Below are positions 9,061 through 18,093 of a stretch of 64,000 bases of DNA, piece after piece. The stretch is taken from contig NZ_SOAU01000001.1 of the NCBI RefSeq assembly GCF_004364865.1, forward strand, positions 1,798,001 to 1,862,000, read 5' to 3'. This DNA is from Ilumatobacter fluminis. GTDB taxonomy: Bacteria > Actinomycetota > Acidimicrobiia > Acidimicrobiales > Ilumatobacteraceae. Under the pieces are notes generated by a model. That model made no database searches. It was not told where the DNA came from and saw nothing but the letters and a program-made list of their open reading frames with translations. The position numbers were made by a program, and so were the translations under genes. The stretch's first letter is position 1, and every line of letters begins with the position of its first letter.

Positions 9061-10365
9061 ATGACCACACGTTCGATCGTCTGGTTCCGGCGCGATCTCC
9101 GGCTCCGGGACCACCCTGCCTTGTCCGAGGCGTGCTCCGAGGGGGAGGTGCTGCCCGTGTTCGTGGTCGATCCCGCCTTCGACGGCGCCGGCGCGCCGCG
9201 TCGGGCCCTGTTGCACGACTGCCTCGCCGCCCTCGACGACGCCACCGGTGGCGCGCTCGTCGTCCGCCACGGTGACCCTGCCGACGAGATCCCGGCGCTC
9301 GCCGACGAGATCGACGCGTCGACGGTCTACGTTTCGAAGGACTACGGCCCGTATGGCCGCAAGCGAGACGAACAGATCGCCGACGCTCTCCGCGGTGCCG
9401 ACCGCCGCCTCCGCGGCATCGGCTCGCCGTACGCGGTCGACCCCGGCACGGTCCGCAAGGACGACGGCGACCCGTACTCGGTGTTCACCCCGTTCTCGAA
9501 GAAGTGGCGTGCGTGCGGCTGGAGCGACCCGATCGACGCGCCTCGTCGTCCGAACTGGATCGAGGCCCCGTCCGACGGCCTCCCCGAGCGACCCGACGTC
9601 GACGTCGACATCCCCTCGGCGGGTGAGGACAATGTGCTCGCACGCTGGCGCCGGTTCCGCGACGACGGTCTCGACGACTACGACGAGCGACGCGATCTCC
9701 CGGCCGTCGACGGCACGAGCCGGCTGTCGCCGTTCCTCAAGTACGGCGTGGTCCATCCTCGACAGCTGTTGGCCGAGAGCGACGCTCGTTCGAAGGCTCA
9801 GGCGACGTTCCAGTCCGAGCTCGCCTGGCGCGACTTCTACGCCGATGTGCTGTTCCACTCGCCCGACAGTGCCTGGGAGCACTGGAACGACAAGTTCGAC
9901 GCGATCCGCTACGACCACAACCAAGCCGCCAAGAACAAGTTCGAACGCTGGTGTGAGGGCCGCACCGGCTTCCCGATCGTCGACGCCGGAATGCGCCAGC
10001 TCGTCGAGTCGGGTTGGATGCACAACCGCGTGCGGATGATCACCGCGAGCTTCCTGGTCAAAGACCTCCACCTCCCGTGGACGTGGGGTGCCCGCTTCTT
10101 CCTCCAGCACCTGCTCGACGGCGACCTCGCCTCCAACAACCACGGGTGGCAGTGGGCGGCCGGCTCGGGCACCGATGCCGCTCCGTACTTCCGGGTGTTC
10201 AACCCCACCTCGCAGCAGGAACGCTGGGACCCCGACGGTGAGTACGTCCACCGCTGGATTCCGGAGCTCGACTCCGACGACTACCCCGATCCGATGGTCG
10301 ACCACAAGGCCGAACGCCAAGAAGCCCTCGACCGCTACGAAGCGGTCAAGGGCTCCTCGTCATGA
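9061..10365 (+). CDS. phr: Deoxyribodipyrimidine photolyase (class I cryptochrome/photolyase family)
   Basis: Light-driven repair enzyme that reverses UV-made pyrimidine dimers using FADH-. The 434 residues begin TTRSIVWFRRDLRLRDHPAL, the Rossmann-like antenna domain (about 1-125). The FAD domain follows, with ELAWRDFYADVLF, the flavin and DNA contact block GFPIVDAGMRQL and GWMHNRVRMITASFLVKD, and the signature NNHGWQWAAGSGTDAAPYFR near 360, then FNPTSQQERWDPDGEYV. These place it in the bacterial CPD class I group. ATG 9061 starts the domain exactly; an upstream in-frame start would place the operators inside the gene. The palindrome pair suggests regulation by a dedicated DNA-binding protein. 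Confidence 0.95.
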   Translation: MTTRSIVWFRRDLRLRDHPALSEACSEGEVLPVFVVDPAFDGAGAPRRALLHDCLAALDDATGGALVVRHGDPADEIPALADEIDASTVYVSKDYGPYGRKRDEQIADALRGADRRLRGIGSPYAVDPGTVRKDDGDPYSVFTPFSKKWRACGWSDPIDAPRRPNWIEAPSDGLPERPDVDVDIPSAGEDNVLARWRRFRDDGLDDYDERRDLPAVDGTSRLSPFLKYGVVHPRQLLAESDARSKAQATFQSELAWRDFYADVLFHSPDSAWEHWNDKFDAIRYDHNQAAKNKFERWCEGRTGFPIVDAGMRQLVESGWMHNRVRMITASFLVKDLHLPWTWGARFFLQHLLDGDLASNNHGWQWAAGSGTDAAPYFRVFNPTSQQERWDPDGEYVHRWIPELDSDDYPDPMVDHKAERQEALDRYEAVKGSSS

Positions 10366-10401
10366 TCATCGGGGTGATCGTCGCAGTGATCGTCGCGTTT
10401 C

Positions 10402-10418
10402 GATCGATGTGATCGATC
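10402..10418. terminator. Weak hairpin between convergent genes
   Basis: Inverted repeat gatcgat-gtg-atcgatc between the convergent photolyase and fasciclin genes, overlapping the fasciclin stop. The short AT-containing stem has no T tract, so terminator function is tentative. Confidence 0.25.
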
Positions 10419-11001
10419 AGGCGGGCAGCATGATCACGCCGTCGATGATGTGAATCACACCACCGTCGAACTCGATGTCGGCCTGAACGACGGTCGCCTC
10501 GCCGATCATCACGGATCCATCGTCGCCGACGCTCACGGTGACGTCGTCGCCGAGCACCGGCGTGAGGGTGTCGCCGTCGCTGAGGTCGGCGCTCATCGCC
10601 ACGCCTTCGACGGCATGAGCGGAGAGCACGTCGCCGATCATGGCCGGGTCGTCGATCAAGGCGTCGAGGTTCTCGATCGCTGCAGCGGCGAACGCAGCGT
10701 CGGTCGGCACGAACAGCGTGACCTCGCCGTCACCCGGCAGTTCGTCGGTGTTCGACGCCAGCGTGAGGAAGGTGGTCACGCTCTCCTCGACGGTCGGGTC
10801 GGTCAACGCTGCTTCGACCGTCGCATCGGAGTCGGCGGTGTCGATCGTGTCGGACGTGGCGTCGTCGACGGCGTCGGCGACCGAGTCGACCACGTCGTCG
10901 GCATCGGTGTCGTCGTCACCGGCGCAGGCGGCCCCGACGAGAGCGAGCGTCAGTGCGGCTCCGGTCGCGGTGAGGGATCGGCGGATCGTGTTGCGGGACA
11001 T
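10417..11001 (-). CDS. Fasciclin (FAS1) domain lipoprotein
   Basis: Exported single-FAS1 protein of 194 residues. The N-terminus MSRNTIRRSLTATG, a hydrophobic stretch and LVGAAC form a lipoprotein signal (Cys at about residue 25), followed by an acidic Asp/Thr-rich linker. The FAS1 domain is clear from VTLFVPTDAAFAA, LSAHAVEG and the terminal VIHIIDGVIMLP. FAS1 domains mediate adhesion or matrix contacts at the cell surface; the ligand is unknown. ATG 11001 was chosen over an in-frame start 25 codons upstream because the signal peptide begins there. A TTTACTGC element about 30 nt upstream could be the -10 of a leadered transcript. Confidence 0.85.
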   Translation of the reverse strand: MSRNTIRRSLTATGAALTLALVGAACAGDDDTDADDVVDSVADAVDDATSDTIDTADSDATVEAALTDPTVEESVTTFLTLASNTDELPGDGEVTLFVPTDAAFAAAAIENLDALIDDPAMIGDVLSAHAVEGVAMSADLSDGDTLTPVLGDDVTVSVGDDGSVMIGEATVVQADIEFDGGVIHIIDGVIMLPA

Positions 11002-11098
11002 GATGGTCGGCTTCCACGACTCGATCGGCAGTAAACGGGAGATCCCCGAGTTCACGCCGACGGGCGACGTCGTCACACCCCGGCGGGACGGCGAACGG

Positions 11099-12190
11099 TC
11101 AGGCGTCGAAGTCGACGGCGACCGTGTCGGTGAGGGGCGTCGACTGGCAGGTGAGGACGTAACCGCGGGCGACCTCGTCGTCGGTCAGCCCGTAGTTGAC
11201 CGCCATCTCGACCTGGCCGTCGCGGACGACGGCCTGGCACGTCGAACAGACCCCGCTTCGGCACGAGTACGGCGCGTCGGGCCTCGCCCGCTGGACGGCG
11301 TCGAGCACACTGTCGCCCTCGTACACCTCGAAGTCGCTCTGGCGCCCATTGAGCGTCGCAGTGCCGGTCGCCACGACCACCGACGTCTCGGTCACGTCCT
11401 GCGGAGCGAGGGTGACCGTGCCCTGTTGCTTGGTGGTGAAGATCTCACGATGGATCGACGCCGGCTCCATGCCGGCGGCGACCAGGGCATCGCGAGCGAT
11501 GTCGGTGAGTTCGATCGGTCCGCACAGGAACGCCTCGTCGGCATCGGCCGGCAGGAACCCGGCGTCGACCAGTGCGTCGAAACGCGCCCGGTCGGGTCGG
11601 CCCGACAGCAGCTCACTCCCGCTCGCCTCCCGGGTGAACGCGAACGCCACGCGCAGCCGCCCCAGGTACCGGTCGTGCAGGTCGTGGACGTCGTCGATCA
11701 GCATGGACGTCAGCGAGGTGCGGTTCAGGTAGACGAGTGCGACCTGCGACTCGGGTTCGGTGGCGAGGATCGTGGCGATCATCGAGTAGATCGGTGTGAT
11801 CCCCGACCCGGCTGCGAAGAACGTGTATCGGCGCGCAACCGCAGGGTCGAGGTCGTGGGTGAAGTGTCCGGTCGGCTCGGTCACCTCGACCACCGATCCG
11901 GGCCGGAGTTCGTCGGTGGCCCACGTCGAGAACACGCCGCCGGGCACCTGCCTGATCGCGATGCGCAGTTCGCCGTCGGGTGCGCCCGAGCAGATCGAGT
12001 AGCTCCGGCGGACGTCGACACCGTCGAACTCGTGGCGGAGGTTCACGTGTTGACCGTGGGCGAAGCGGAACCGATCGCCGTGCTCGGAGGTGTCGAAGGT
12101 GATGATCAGGCAGTCGTGCGGATCGTTGATCGCCGAGGTGACGGTCAGCGGGGTGAACGTGGTGCGGGTGCCCTTGGTCGAGGTCGTCAT
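11099..12190 (-). CDS. paaE: 1,2-phenylacetyl-CoA epoxidase reductase subunit PaaE
   Basis: Electron-transfer subunit that passes electrons from NAD(P)H through FAD and a [2Fe-2S] centre to the diiron oxygenase PaaA. The 363 residues show an FNR-like FAD domain (RRSYSICSG near 70), a nucleotide-binding domain starting FFAAGSGITPIYSMI, and a C-terminal plant-type ferredoxin with YSCRSGVCSTC near 305 and a last Cys in VLTCQST. Last gene of paaABCDE. ATG 12190 lies 2 nt after the paaD stop; GTG at 12196 is also in frame. It acts with PaaABCD in aerobic phenylacetate catabolism. Confidence 0.95.
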   Translation of the reverse strand: MTTSTKGTRTTFTPLTVTSAINDPHDCLIITFDTSEHGDRFRFAHGQHVNLRHEFDGVDVRRSYSICSGAPDGELRIAIRQVPGGVFSTWATDELRPGSVVEVTEPTGHFTHDLDPAVARRYTFFAAGSGITPIYSMIATILATEPESQVALVYLNRTSLTSMLIDDVHDLHDRYLGRLRVAFAFTREASGSELLSGRPDRARFDALVDAGFLPADADEAFLCGPIELTDIARDALVAAGMEPASIHREIFTTKQQGTVTLAPQDVTETSVVVATGTATLNGRQSDFEVYEGDSVLDAVQRARPDAPYSCRSGVCSTCQAVVRDGQVEMAVNYGLTDDEVARGYVLTCQSTPLTDTVAVDFDA

Positions 12191-12192
12191 CG

Positions 12193-12681
12193 TCACAGCG
12201 CCTTGAACGCTTCGAACGGTTCGGTGCACGAGGTGCACACGTGGCTGGCTTTGCACGCCGTGGCACCGAACTGCGACACGAGCCGGGTCCGGCGGGAACC
12301 GCAGCGCGGGCAGGCGACCGGGAACTCGACGGGGACGACGCCCGGTTCGGGTGCCGGGGGCGGGGGAGTGATGCCGGCCTGCCGGAGCCGCGTCCGTCCA
12401 CGTTCGGTGATCCAGTCGGTCGACCAGGCGGGGCTGAGCGTGACCCGGATGTCGGCGACGAATCCGGCGTCGGTGACGGCGTCGGCGACGTCGTCTCGGA
12501 TCTGCTCGGTCGCGGGGCAACCGGAATAGGTGGGGGTGAGGACGACCACGGCTCGATCGCCGTCGACGTCGACCGAACGCACGATGCCGAGGTCGCCGAT
12601 CGTGACGTGGGGGAGTTCGGGGTCGTCGACATCGCGGACCAGCCGGTCGAGCGTGTCGAGGTCGACCGTGTCGGTCACCAT
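12193..12681 (-). CDS. paaD: 1,2-phenylacetyl-CoA epoxidase maturation subunit PaaD
   Basis: PaaD is needed for activity of the phenylacetyl-CoA epoxygenase, probably in iron-sulfur delivery to PaaE. Its 162 residues combine an N-terminal DUF59/SufT-like domain (DPELPHVTIGDLGIVRSV, then TYSGCPATEQI, with the conserved Cys) and a C-terminal zinc-ribbon-like end: CPRCGS near 125, CKASHVCTSC near 145. The ATG at 12679-12681 lies inside the end of paaC (7-nt overlap), so translation is coupled. Confidence 0.94.
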   Translation of the reverse strand: MVTDTVDLDTLDRLVRDVDDPELPHVTIGDLGIVRSVDVDGDRAVVVLTPTYSGCPATEQIRDDVADAVTDAGFVADIRVTLSPAWSTDWITERGRTRLRQAGITPPPPAPEPGVVPVEFPVACPRCGSRRTRLVSQFGATACKASHVCTSCTEPFEAFKAL

Positions 12682-13439
12682 GTCGCCCCCGGGTGTGCGC
12701 GGGCGACCACCTGCATCTCGCCGAGCAGATAGGAGAACGATTCGCCGTGGCGGCCGGCTCGTCCGCCGCTCTGCATCGGCCCGTCGTCCGGCAGATCGAG
12801 CGTTGCCTCGGCGAGGGTGGCTTCGACGGTCGAGTGCCACTGCTCGCGAACCCCGGCGGGGTCGGCTGCCACGCCGGCCGCAATGAGTTCGTGCTCGATC
12901 TCGTCGGACTCGAACAGTTCGCCGGTGTAGCGCCACAGTTCGTCGATCGCATCCTGCATCCGGGTGTGGCTCTCCTCGGTGCCGTCACCGAGGCGCACCA
13001 CCCAACTGTGACTGTGGCGGAGGTGATAGGCCGTCTCCTTGACCGCCTTGCCGGCGACCGCCGAGAGCGTGGCGTCGGTCGACGACGTCATCGCCTGCCA
13101 GTACGGCAACGCGTACGCGTCGTGCAGGAACTGGCGGCCGATCACCTGGGCGAAGTCGCCGTTCGGGAGTTCGACCAGCAGCGGATTGACGAACTCGTGC
13201 TGGTCGCGCCAGTACGCGTAGTGGTCCTCGTCGCGAACCGAGCCGTCGGCGGTCGGGCCCTCGACCTCGCCGGCGTACGTGTACAGCGCGCGGGCCTGGC
13301 CGATCAGGTCGAGTGCCAGGTTGGACAGCGCCATGTCTTCCTCGATCTCGGGTGCGTGGGTCACGACCTCGAGGAGCCGCTGGGCGAGTACCAGTGCACG
13401 GTCGCCCTGCCGCAGCGTGTAGGTGACGAGCGGCGCCAT
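12675..13439 (-). CDS. paaC: 1,2-phenylacetyl-CoA epoxidase structural subunit PaaC
   Basis: Ferritin-like structural partner of PaaA in the epoxygenase heterocomplex. The 254 residues match the family in length and content: DMALSNLALDLIGQARALY, DFAQVIGRQFLHDAY, KAVKETAYHLRHS and GGRAGRHGESFSYLLGEMQ. PaaC keeps the four-helix fold but is the non-catalytic half of the PaaA-PaaC pair. The ATG at 13437-13439 overlaps the paaB stop by one base (TGATG). Confidence 0.96.
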   Translation of the reverse strand: MAPLVTYTLRQGDRALVLAQRLLEVVTHAPEIEEDMALSNLALDLIGQARALYTYAGEVEGPTADGSVRDEDHYAYWRDQHEFVNPLLVELPNGDFAQVIGRQFLHDAYALPYWQAMTSSTDATLSAVAGKAVKETAYHLRHSHSWVVRLGDGTEESHTRMQDAIDELWRYTGELFESDEIEHELIAAGVAADPAGVREQWHSTVEATLAEATLDLPDDGPMQSGGRAGRHGESFSYLLGEMQVVARAHPGATW

Positions 13440-13732
13440 CACATGTTCGCGACTTCGTCGGGCAACTCGAAGTCGGTCGGGTGGCGGAACGTCTTGTCGG
13501 CAGCGGGGTCGAACAGCGACTCGCGATCGTCGGGGTCGGAGGCCGTCACGTCGGACGACTTGACGACCCAGATGCTGACGCCTTCCGACCGACGGGTGAA
13601 CAGATCGCGAGCGTTCTGCATGGCGAGCTCGGCGTCGGGAGCGTGCACGGTGCCGGCGTGCACATGGCTGACGCCCCGCCGGGAGCGGACGAACACCTCC
13701 CAGAGTGGCCAGTTCGAGGTGCTCCCGGTCAT
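13439..13732 (-). CDS. paaB: 1,2-phenylacetyl-CoA epoxidase bridging subunit PaaB
   Basis: Small subunit bridging two PaaAC heterodimers in the epoxygenase. The 97 residues include [35 protein letters not shown] and [15 protein letters not shown], the standard PaaB layout. It starts at ATG 13730-13732, overlapping the paaA stop (ATGA, 4 nt). Confidence 0.96.
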   Translation of the reverse strand: MTGSTSNWPLWEVFVRSRRGVSHVHAGTVHAPDAELAMQNARDLFTRRSEGVSIWVVKSSDVTASDPDDRESLFDPAADKTFRHPTDFELPDEVANM

Positions 13733-14685
13733 GCTGCGGCTCCGTCCTGGCCGGCGGCCGCAGCTCGCTTTGCGGCGTAGGCCGTGGCGGCCTCGCGGAC
13801 CCAGGCGCCGCCCTCGTGGGCGCCGACACGGGTCGCCATCCGCTCTCGGCTCGCCGGGCCGTTGCCCTTGATCACGTCCCAGAAGTGGTCCCAGTCGATC
13901 GGTCCGTGCACGTAGTGGCCCGTCTTCTCGTCGAGGTGTAGGTCGGGGTCGGGGATCGTCAGTCCGAGCAGGTCGGCCTGGGGTACGGTCGCGTCGATGA
14001 ACTTCTGTCGGAGCTCGTCGTTGCCGAAGCGCTTGATGCCCCACCGCATGTTCTGGTCGCCGTGGACCGACTCGGCATCGGGCGGACCGAACATCATGAT
14101 CGAGGGCCACCACCATCGGTCGAGCGCGTCCTGGGCCATGGCCCGCTGTGCGTCGGTGCCCTTCGACAACTCGAGCATGATCTGGAACCCCTGCCGTTGG
14201 TGGAAGCTCTCCTCCTTGCAGATTCGCACCATGGCCCGGGCGTAGGGGCCGTAGGAGCACCGGCACAGCGGCACCTGGTTCATGATCGCGGCGCCGTCGA
14301 CCAGCCAACCGATCGCCCCGACGTCGGCCCACGTGAGGGTTGCGTAGTTGAAGATCGACGAGTACTTCTGGCGGCCGGTGTGGAGCCGGTCGAGGAGTTC
14401 TTCGCGCGGCGTTCCCAGCGTCTCGGCGGCGCCGTAGAGGTAGAGCCCGTGACCGGCCTCGTCCTGCACCTTCGCGGTCAGGATCGCCTTGCGGCGCAGC
14501 GACGGCGCACGGGTCAACCAGTTGCCCTCCGGTTGCATCCCGATGATCTCGGAGTGCGCGTGCTGGGCGATTTGGCGGACCAGCGTCTCCCGGTACCGGT
14601 CGGGCATCCAGTCGGACGGTTCGATCCGCTCGTCGGCGTCGATCAGCGCATCGAAGTGTTCGAGCGCGGTGGTGTCGGTCCCCAT
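13729..14685 (-). CDS. paaA: 1,2-phenylacetyl-CoA epoxidase catalytic subunit PaaA
   Basis: Diiron oxygenase that makes the ring-1,2-epoxide of phenylacetyl-CoA, the committed step of aerobic phenylacetate breakdown. The 318 residues carry the metal-ligand helices: [13 protein letters not shown] (ExxH) near 73 and [13 protein letters not shown] (ExxH) near 155, plus [12 protein letters not shown]. First gene of paaABCDE, all overlapping or within 2 nt. ATG 14685 has a TATCAT hexamer exactly 6 nt upstream (14692-14697) and no ribosome site, so the operon mRNA is probably leaderless. The operator-like repeat next to it suggests control by PaaX and release by phenylacetyl-CoA, as known for the family. 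Confidence 0.97.
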   Translation of the reverse strand: MGTDTTALEHFDALIDADERIEPSDWMPDRYRETLVRQIAQHAHSEIIGMQPEGNWLTRAPSLRRKAILTAKVQDEAGHGLYLYGAAETLGTPREELLDRLHTGRQKYSSIFNYATLTWADVGAIGWLVDGAAIMNQVPLCRCSYGPYARAMVRICKEESFHQRQGFQIMLELSKGTDAQRAMAQDALDRWWWPSIMMFGPPDAESVHGDQNMRWGIKRFGNDELRQKFIDATVPQADLLGLTIPDPDLHLDEKTGHYVHGPIDWDHFWDVIKGNGPASRERMATRVGAHEGGAWVREAATAYAAKRAAAAGQDGAAA

Positions 14686-14691
14686 GGCCCG

Positions 14692-14737
14692 ATGATATGA
14701 CACACCAACCCCGTTGTCCAGAGCTAGTGTTGTGTCA
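14692..14737. promoter_or_regulatory. Divergent paaA/paaX promoters with PaaX-like operator
   Basis: The 51-bp gap contains TATCAT (minus strand, 14692-14697) 6 nt from the paaA ATG and TAGTGT (plus, 14725-14730) 6 nt from the paaX ATG. Inverted arms TGACACA (14698-14704) and TGTGTCA (14731-14737) are 26 nt apart. The E. coli PaaX site, as I recall it, is TGATTC and GAATCA separated by about 27 nt, so arm start (TGA/TCA) and spacing agree while the inner bases differ. One arm abuts the paaA -10; the other covers the paaX transcription start. Confidence 0.7.
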
Positions 14738-15666
14738 TGACGTCCGACCTGCGCAGTGGTGCGACCGACGCCGTCGCCGCGCTCGACGCTGCGGTGTGTT
14801 CCGACGGTGCACCGAGCGCTCGCAACCTGATCGTCACCGTCTTCGGCGACCTCGTCCTCCCGAACGAGGCGTCGATCGGCGAGGTGTCGGTGCAAGATCT
14901 CGCCGCGCTGCTCGCTCCGTTCGGGGTGAACGAGCGACTCGTGCGCACCTCGCTGTCCCGCATCGTCGCCGAGGGCCTGTTGACGTCGCGGACCGAGGGG
15001 CGGCGTAGTCGCTACTCGGTCGCCGGCCCGGCGCGGGCGACGTTCGATCGAGCCGATCGCCGCATCTACGGCGGCCCGGCGGGGGAGTGGGACGGTGAGT
15101 GGACCGTCGTCGTCATCGACGGCACCTCGTCGACGACGGCCGACCGGGCCGAGATCCGTCGCCGGTTGGGGTGGGCGGGGTTCGGGTCGATCGGGCCCAA
15201 CCTGATGGCATCGCCGTTCGTCGATGCTGCTGCAGCCGCCGATGTCGTGGGCGACGCAGAGCCGGGCAGCGTCCTGATCGCACGGTCTCGGATTCTCGAC
15301 GGCGACGGCCTGATCGGCACCGAGCAGCTCGTGCGCCGATCGGTCGACCTCGAGGCCGCCGAACTGGCGCACGGCAACCTGCTCGACTCGTTCGGAGCGT
15401 TCGACGAGGGTGTGCTCTCGGCCCTCGACGACGAGCGATGCCTCAAGCTGCGCCTCCTGCTCGTCGCCCGGTTCCGGCGCGTCGCACTGGCCGAGCCGAG
15501 CGTCCCGCCGAGTCTGCTCCCGAACGACTGGGTCGGTCACCGCTCGAGGCAACTGGCCGCCCGCGTCTACGAGGCCCTCGTCGAACGCTCCGATCGTGCT
15601 GCCGGTCGGATCGTCGGAGCCGATTGCTCCACGCCGGCGCAGCGCTTCAGCCGCTCGTCCGACTAG
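14737..15666 (+). CDS. paaX: Phenylacetate catabolism repressor PaaX
   Basis: GntR-like winged-helix repressor of the paa genes; relatives are released from DNA by phenylacetyl-CoA. The 309 residues hold the N-terminal PaaX helix-turn-helix domain ([16 protein letters not shown], then [20 protein letters not shown] and [10 protein letters not shown]) and the PaaX C-terminal domain ([28 protein letters not shown]). It is divergent from paaA with the operator in between. Its TAG stop shares the palindrome CTAG with the TAG stop of the convergent GGDEF-EAL gene. A leaderless start is likely. Confidence 0.93.
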   Translation: MTSDLRSGATDAVAALDAAVCSDGAPSARNLIVTVFGDLVLPNEASIGEVSVQDLAALLAPFGVNERLVRTSLSRIVAEGLLTSRTEGRRSRYSVAGPARATFDRADRRIYGGPAGEWDGEWTVVVIDGTSSTTADRAEIRRRLGWAGFGSIGPNLMASPFVDAAAAADVVGDAEPGSVLIARSRILDGDGLIGTEQLVRRSVDLEAAELAHGNLLDSFGAFDEGVLSALDDERCLKLRLLLVARFRRVALAEPSVPPSLLPNDWVGHRSRQLAARVYEALVERSDRAAGRIVGADCSTPAQRFSRSSD

Positions 15667-17909
15667 CGCGAGACCACTTCGTCGAGTGGTCGTCGCGGGG
15701 TATCGACCATCGACCACGCTTCTGCGAACGGGGCCGGAGCGCCATAACGGAAGCCTTGCGCCAGTCGAACACCGAGGCGCATCGCCAGATCGTGCTGGGC
15801 GCGCGTCTCGACGCCTTCGACGACCGGGATCAGCTCGAGCGCTCGGATCAGCTCGATCAGGCCGGGGAGTAGATCGCGCTCTTGCATCGGGCGTCGCATG
15901 AACGAGCGGTCGAGCTTGACGATGTCGATCGGCAGGGTGCCGAGGTGGCGCAGCGATGCGAATCCGGCGCCCAGGTCGTCGAGGGCGACACGAACGCCGA
16001 GTGACCGGACCGCCGTGAGTACGGCGACGACTTGGTCGACCTGATCGATGCTGGCGCTCTCGGTGACCTCGATCACCAGTCGGCGAGGATCGAGACCGCT
16101 CGTCGCGAGCGCCTTGCGCACGTCGTCGATGAAGCCCCATCGTTCGAGCTGGCGGGGACTGATGTTGACCGACACGTCGACCGACCGGCCCACGGAGTCG
16201 GCAACGGTGCAGGCAGCCGAGGTGAGGACCCATCGGCCGATCTCGTCGATCAGGCGCGACTCCTCGGCGATCGGGATGAAGCGGTCGGGCATGATGCGGC
16301 CGTGGACCGGGTGATCCCAGCGAACCAGCGCCTCGAACGCCACGATGCTGTCGTCGTCGAGCAGGACGACCGGCTGGTACTCGACGGTCAGCTGGTCGCG
16401 CTCGACCACGTACGGCAGATCGGTCCGCAGCTCGAGCGAGGTCCGCGCCCCTTCGCTCGCGTCGGCGGCGAACGGCCGCCAGCGGTCCTTCCCGGCTCGC
16501 TTCGCGCTGTACATTGCGACGTCGGCGCGACGCATGAGTTCGTCGACGTCTCGTTCGCCGTCGATCTGCACGATGCCGAGCGACGCTGCCGGGTGCACGA
16601 CCGTCTGCGGCAGCTCGACCGGCCGTCGAAGGAGTGCCAGCAGCTCCTCGGCGAGCAGCGAAGCGCGAGTGGCCCGACCGTCGACGAGCAGCACGGCGAA
16701 CTCGTCGCCGCCGAGTCGCGCCACGTGGTCTTCCTCGTCGGTGATGGTGCGCAGCCGATCGGCGATCTCGATCAGGAGCGCGTCGCCGACCGGATGACCA
16801 TGGACGTCGTTGACCGTCTTGAAGTCGTCGAGATCGAGGTACAGCACGACCGCCTCGTGGCGATCGTCGTCGATCGCTGCGGCCACCTCGGCGAGGAAGC
16901 GCTTGCGGTTGGCGAGGCCGGTCAGACCGTCGTGTGCGGCCTCGTGGGCGAGCTCGAGGCGGCTGACTTCGAGCTCGTCGGCGACCAGCTGCAGGCGGAT
17001 CACGACCAGGATGAAGATCGCGATCGTGGCGACGATCAACGCGACGGCGTGCTCGGTGTTGCCCGACTGCATCTCGAACAGGAGCACGACCGGTGCGACG
17101 ACGGCACACAACATCAACGTCACCGAACGGGCCGCGGTGAGTCGGGGGCCGCGCCGTTCGATCGGCGTCGGCCGATCGGCCGCCTCGTGGTCGACGACTG
17201 CCACGGCGACGGCCGCGTACGAGATGAGCCAGAGCGAGTCGACGTAGTTGCCGACGGTGAACGAGTCCCTCAGCTCCGAGACGGCGTAGAGCACGTCGGC
17301 CGCCACCAACGACAGCAGCGACAGCATGAGCGCTCCTGACGACCGGGTCGGTGAGATCTCCCGTCCGAAGAGCACGGCCAGCGCTGCGATCAACACGAGG
17401 TCGCCCGATGCGTAGAAGAGTGCGACCCACCGCTCCATCGGGGCGGCATCGGTGTCGCCGACCGTCGGAGCGATCACCAGCGCCCACATGAGCGCGGTGG
17501 CGCCGAGGGCCACGATCGCGGCGTCGACCCAGGCGCCGCGATTGCGCTCGGGACTCCCGGTTCGTCCCATCATGATCAGGCCGAGTCCGATCATGGGGTA
17601 GCCGGCGATGTACGCCACATCGGCGATGCTCGGATACGGGTCGGACCCGAGCACCCGCTCGAGCAGCGAGTAGATCGTGTCACCCAGCAGGAACATGGCG
17701 TTGCCGGCGAGGATCCAGCGCCAGGCACGGCGGTGTTGCGTCAGGTCGGTCGTGGCCATTGCCCCGAACAGCAACATGGCAGCAATCGCCGTGTTCTCGA
17801 TCGCATCCTCGGCCACCGAGTTCGGCACGACGTAGGCGCCGATCCCGACGACGAACGCGATGGCAATGGCCCAGATGGCGTGTCGGTGGTCGAGTCGGTG
17901 TGTCGTCAT
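15663..17909 (-). CDS. Membrane GGDEF-EAL protein (cyclic di-GMP turnover)
   Basis: Membrane-anchored c-di-GMP enzyme of 748 residues. About nine to ten predicted helices (12-308) form a sensor, followed by GGDEF (about 325-480) with intact RLGGDEF near 400, and EAL (about 500-745). EAL residues look complete: [47 protein letters not shown]. There is no RxxD inhibitory site (DEED occupies that place), so the cyclase domain would not be product-inhibited; it may instead stimulate the phosphodiesterase. The gene is convergent with paaX by a 4-nt overlap. The signal sensed is unknown. Confidence 0.92.
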   Translation of the reverse strand: MTTHRLDHRHAIWAIAIAFVVGIGAYVVPNSVAEDAIENTAIAAMLLFGAMATTDLTQHRRAWRWILAGNAMFLLGDTIYSLLERVLGSDPYPSIADVAYIAGYPMIGLGLIMMGRTGSPERNRGAWVDAAIVALGATALMWALVIAPTVGDTDAAPMERWVALFYASGDLVLIAALAVLFGREISPTRSSGALMLSLLSLVAADVLYAVSELRDSFTVGNYVDSLWLISYAAVAVAVVDHEAADRPTPIERRGPRLTAARSVTLMLCAVVAPVVLLFEMQSGNTEHAVALIVATIAIFILVVIRLQLVADELEVSRLELAHEAAHDGLTGLANRKRFLAEVAAAIDDDRHEAVVLYLDLDDFKTVNDVHGHPVGDALLIEIADRLRTITDEEDHVARLGGDEFAVLLVDGRATRASLLAEELLALLRRPVELPQTVVHPAASLGIVQIDGERDVDELMRRADVAMYSAKRAGKDRWRPFAADASEGARTSLELRTDLPYVVERDQLTVEYQPVVLLDDDSIVAFEALVRWDHPVHGRIMPDRFIPIAEESRLIDEIGRWVLTSAACTVADSVGRSVDVSVNISPRQLERWGFIDDVRKALATSGLDPRRLVIEVTESASIDQVDQVVAVLTAVRSLGVRVALDDLGAGFASLRHLGTLPIDIVKLDRSFMRRPMQERDLLPGLIELIRALELIPVVEGVETRAQHDLAMRLGVRLAQGFRYGAPAPFAEAWSMVDTPRRPLDEVVSR

Positions 17910-18093
17910 CGTCGTCGTGGCTCGGTGCGGCGGGGGCGGGCGTCCGCACGCCGAGCGGCGTCTCCTGACTTCATCGGCAGCGAATCCGGGCGTCTTGACG
18001 AAACGCAGCTGTTATCCGGACGATTCTGTTCGGAGCTTCCGCTGCGTCGGACCTGATCGCGAGTCGCCGGCGTCGGCCTGGCACCATGGCGCC
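17910..18093. other. Divergent intergenic region, no clear elements
   Basis: This 184-bp gap separates the leftward GGDEF-EAL gene from the rightward ligase gene. I see no TANNNT hexamer at leaderless spacing on either side and no long repeat. A three-codon frame (ATG 18086) ends in a TGA overlapping the ligase ATG; no promoter hexamer precedes it. Confidence 0.5.

Noticed and set aside
9061-10320. Antisense frame across the photolyase gene
   Set aside because: The plus-strand photolyase shows all family motifs; the opposite frame is a codon-bias shadow.
10402-10418. Strong terminator between photolyase and fasciclin genes
   Set aside because: The stem is only 7 bp with a 3-nt loop and no T tract; kept only as a low-confidence hairpin.
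13729-17487. 1252-codon open frame on the minus strand
   Set aside because: It fuses the real paaA frame with a long shadow frame opposite paaX and within the GGDEF-EAL gene in another phase. GC-rich third positions keep such frames open; its upstream part has arginine-rich, domain-free translation.
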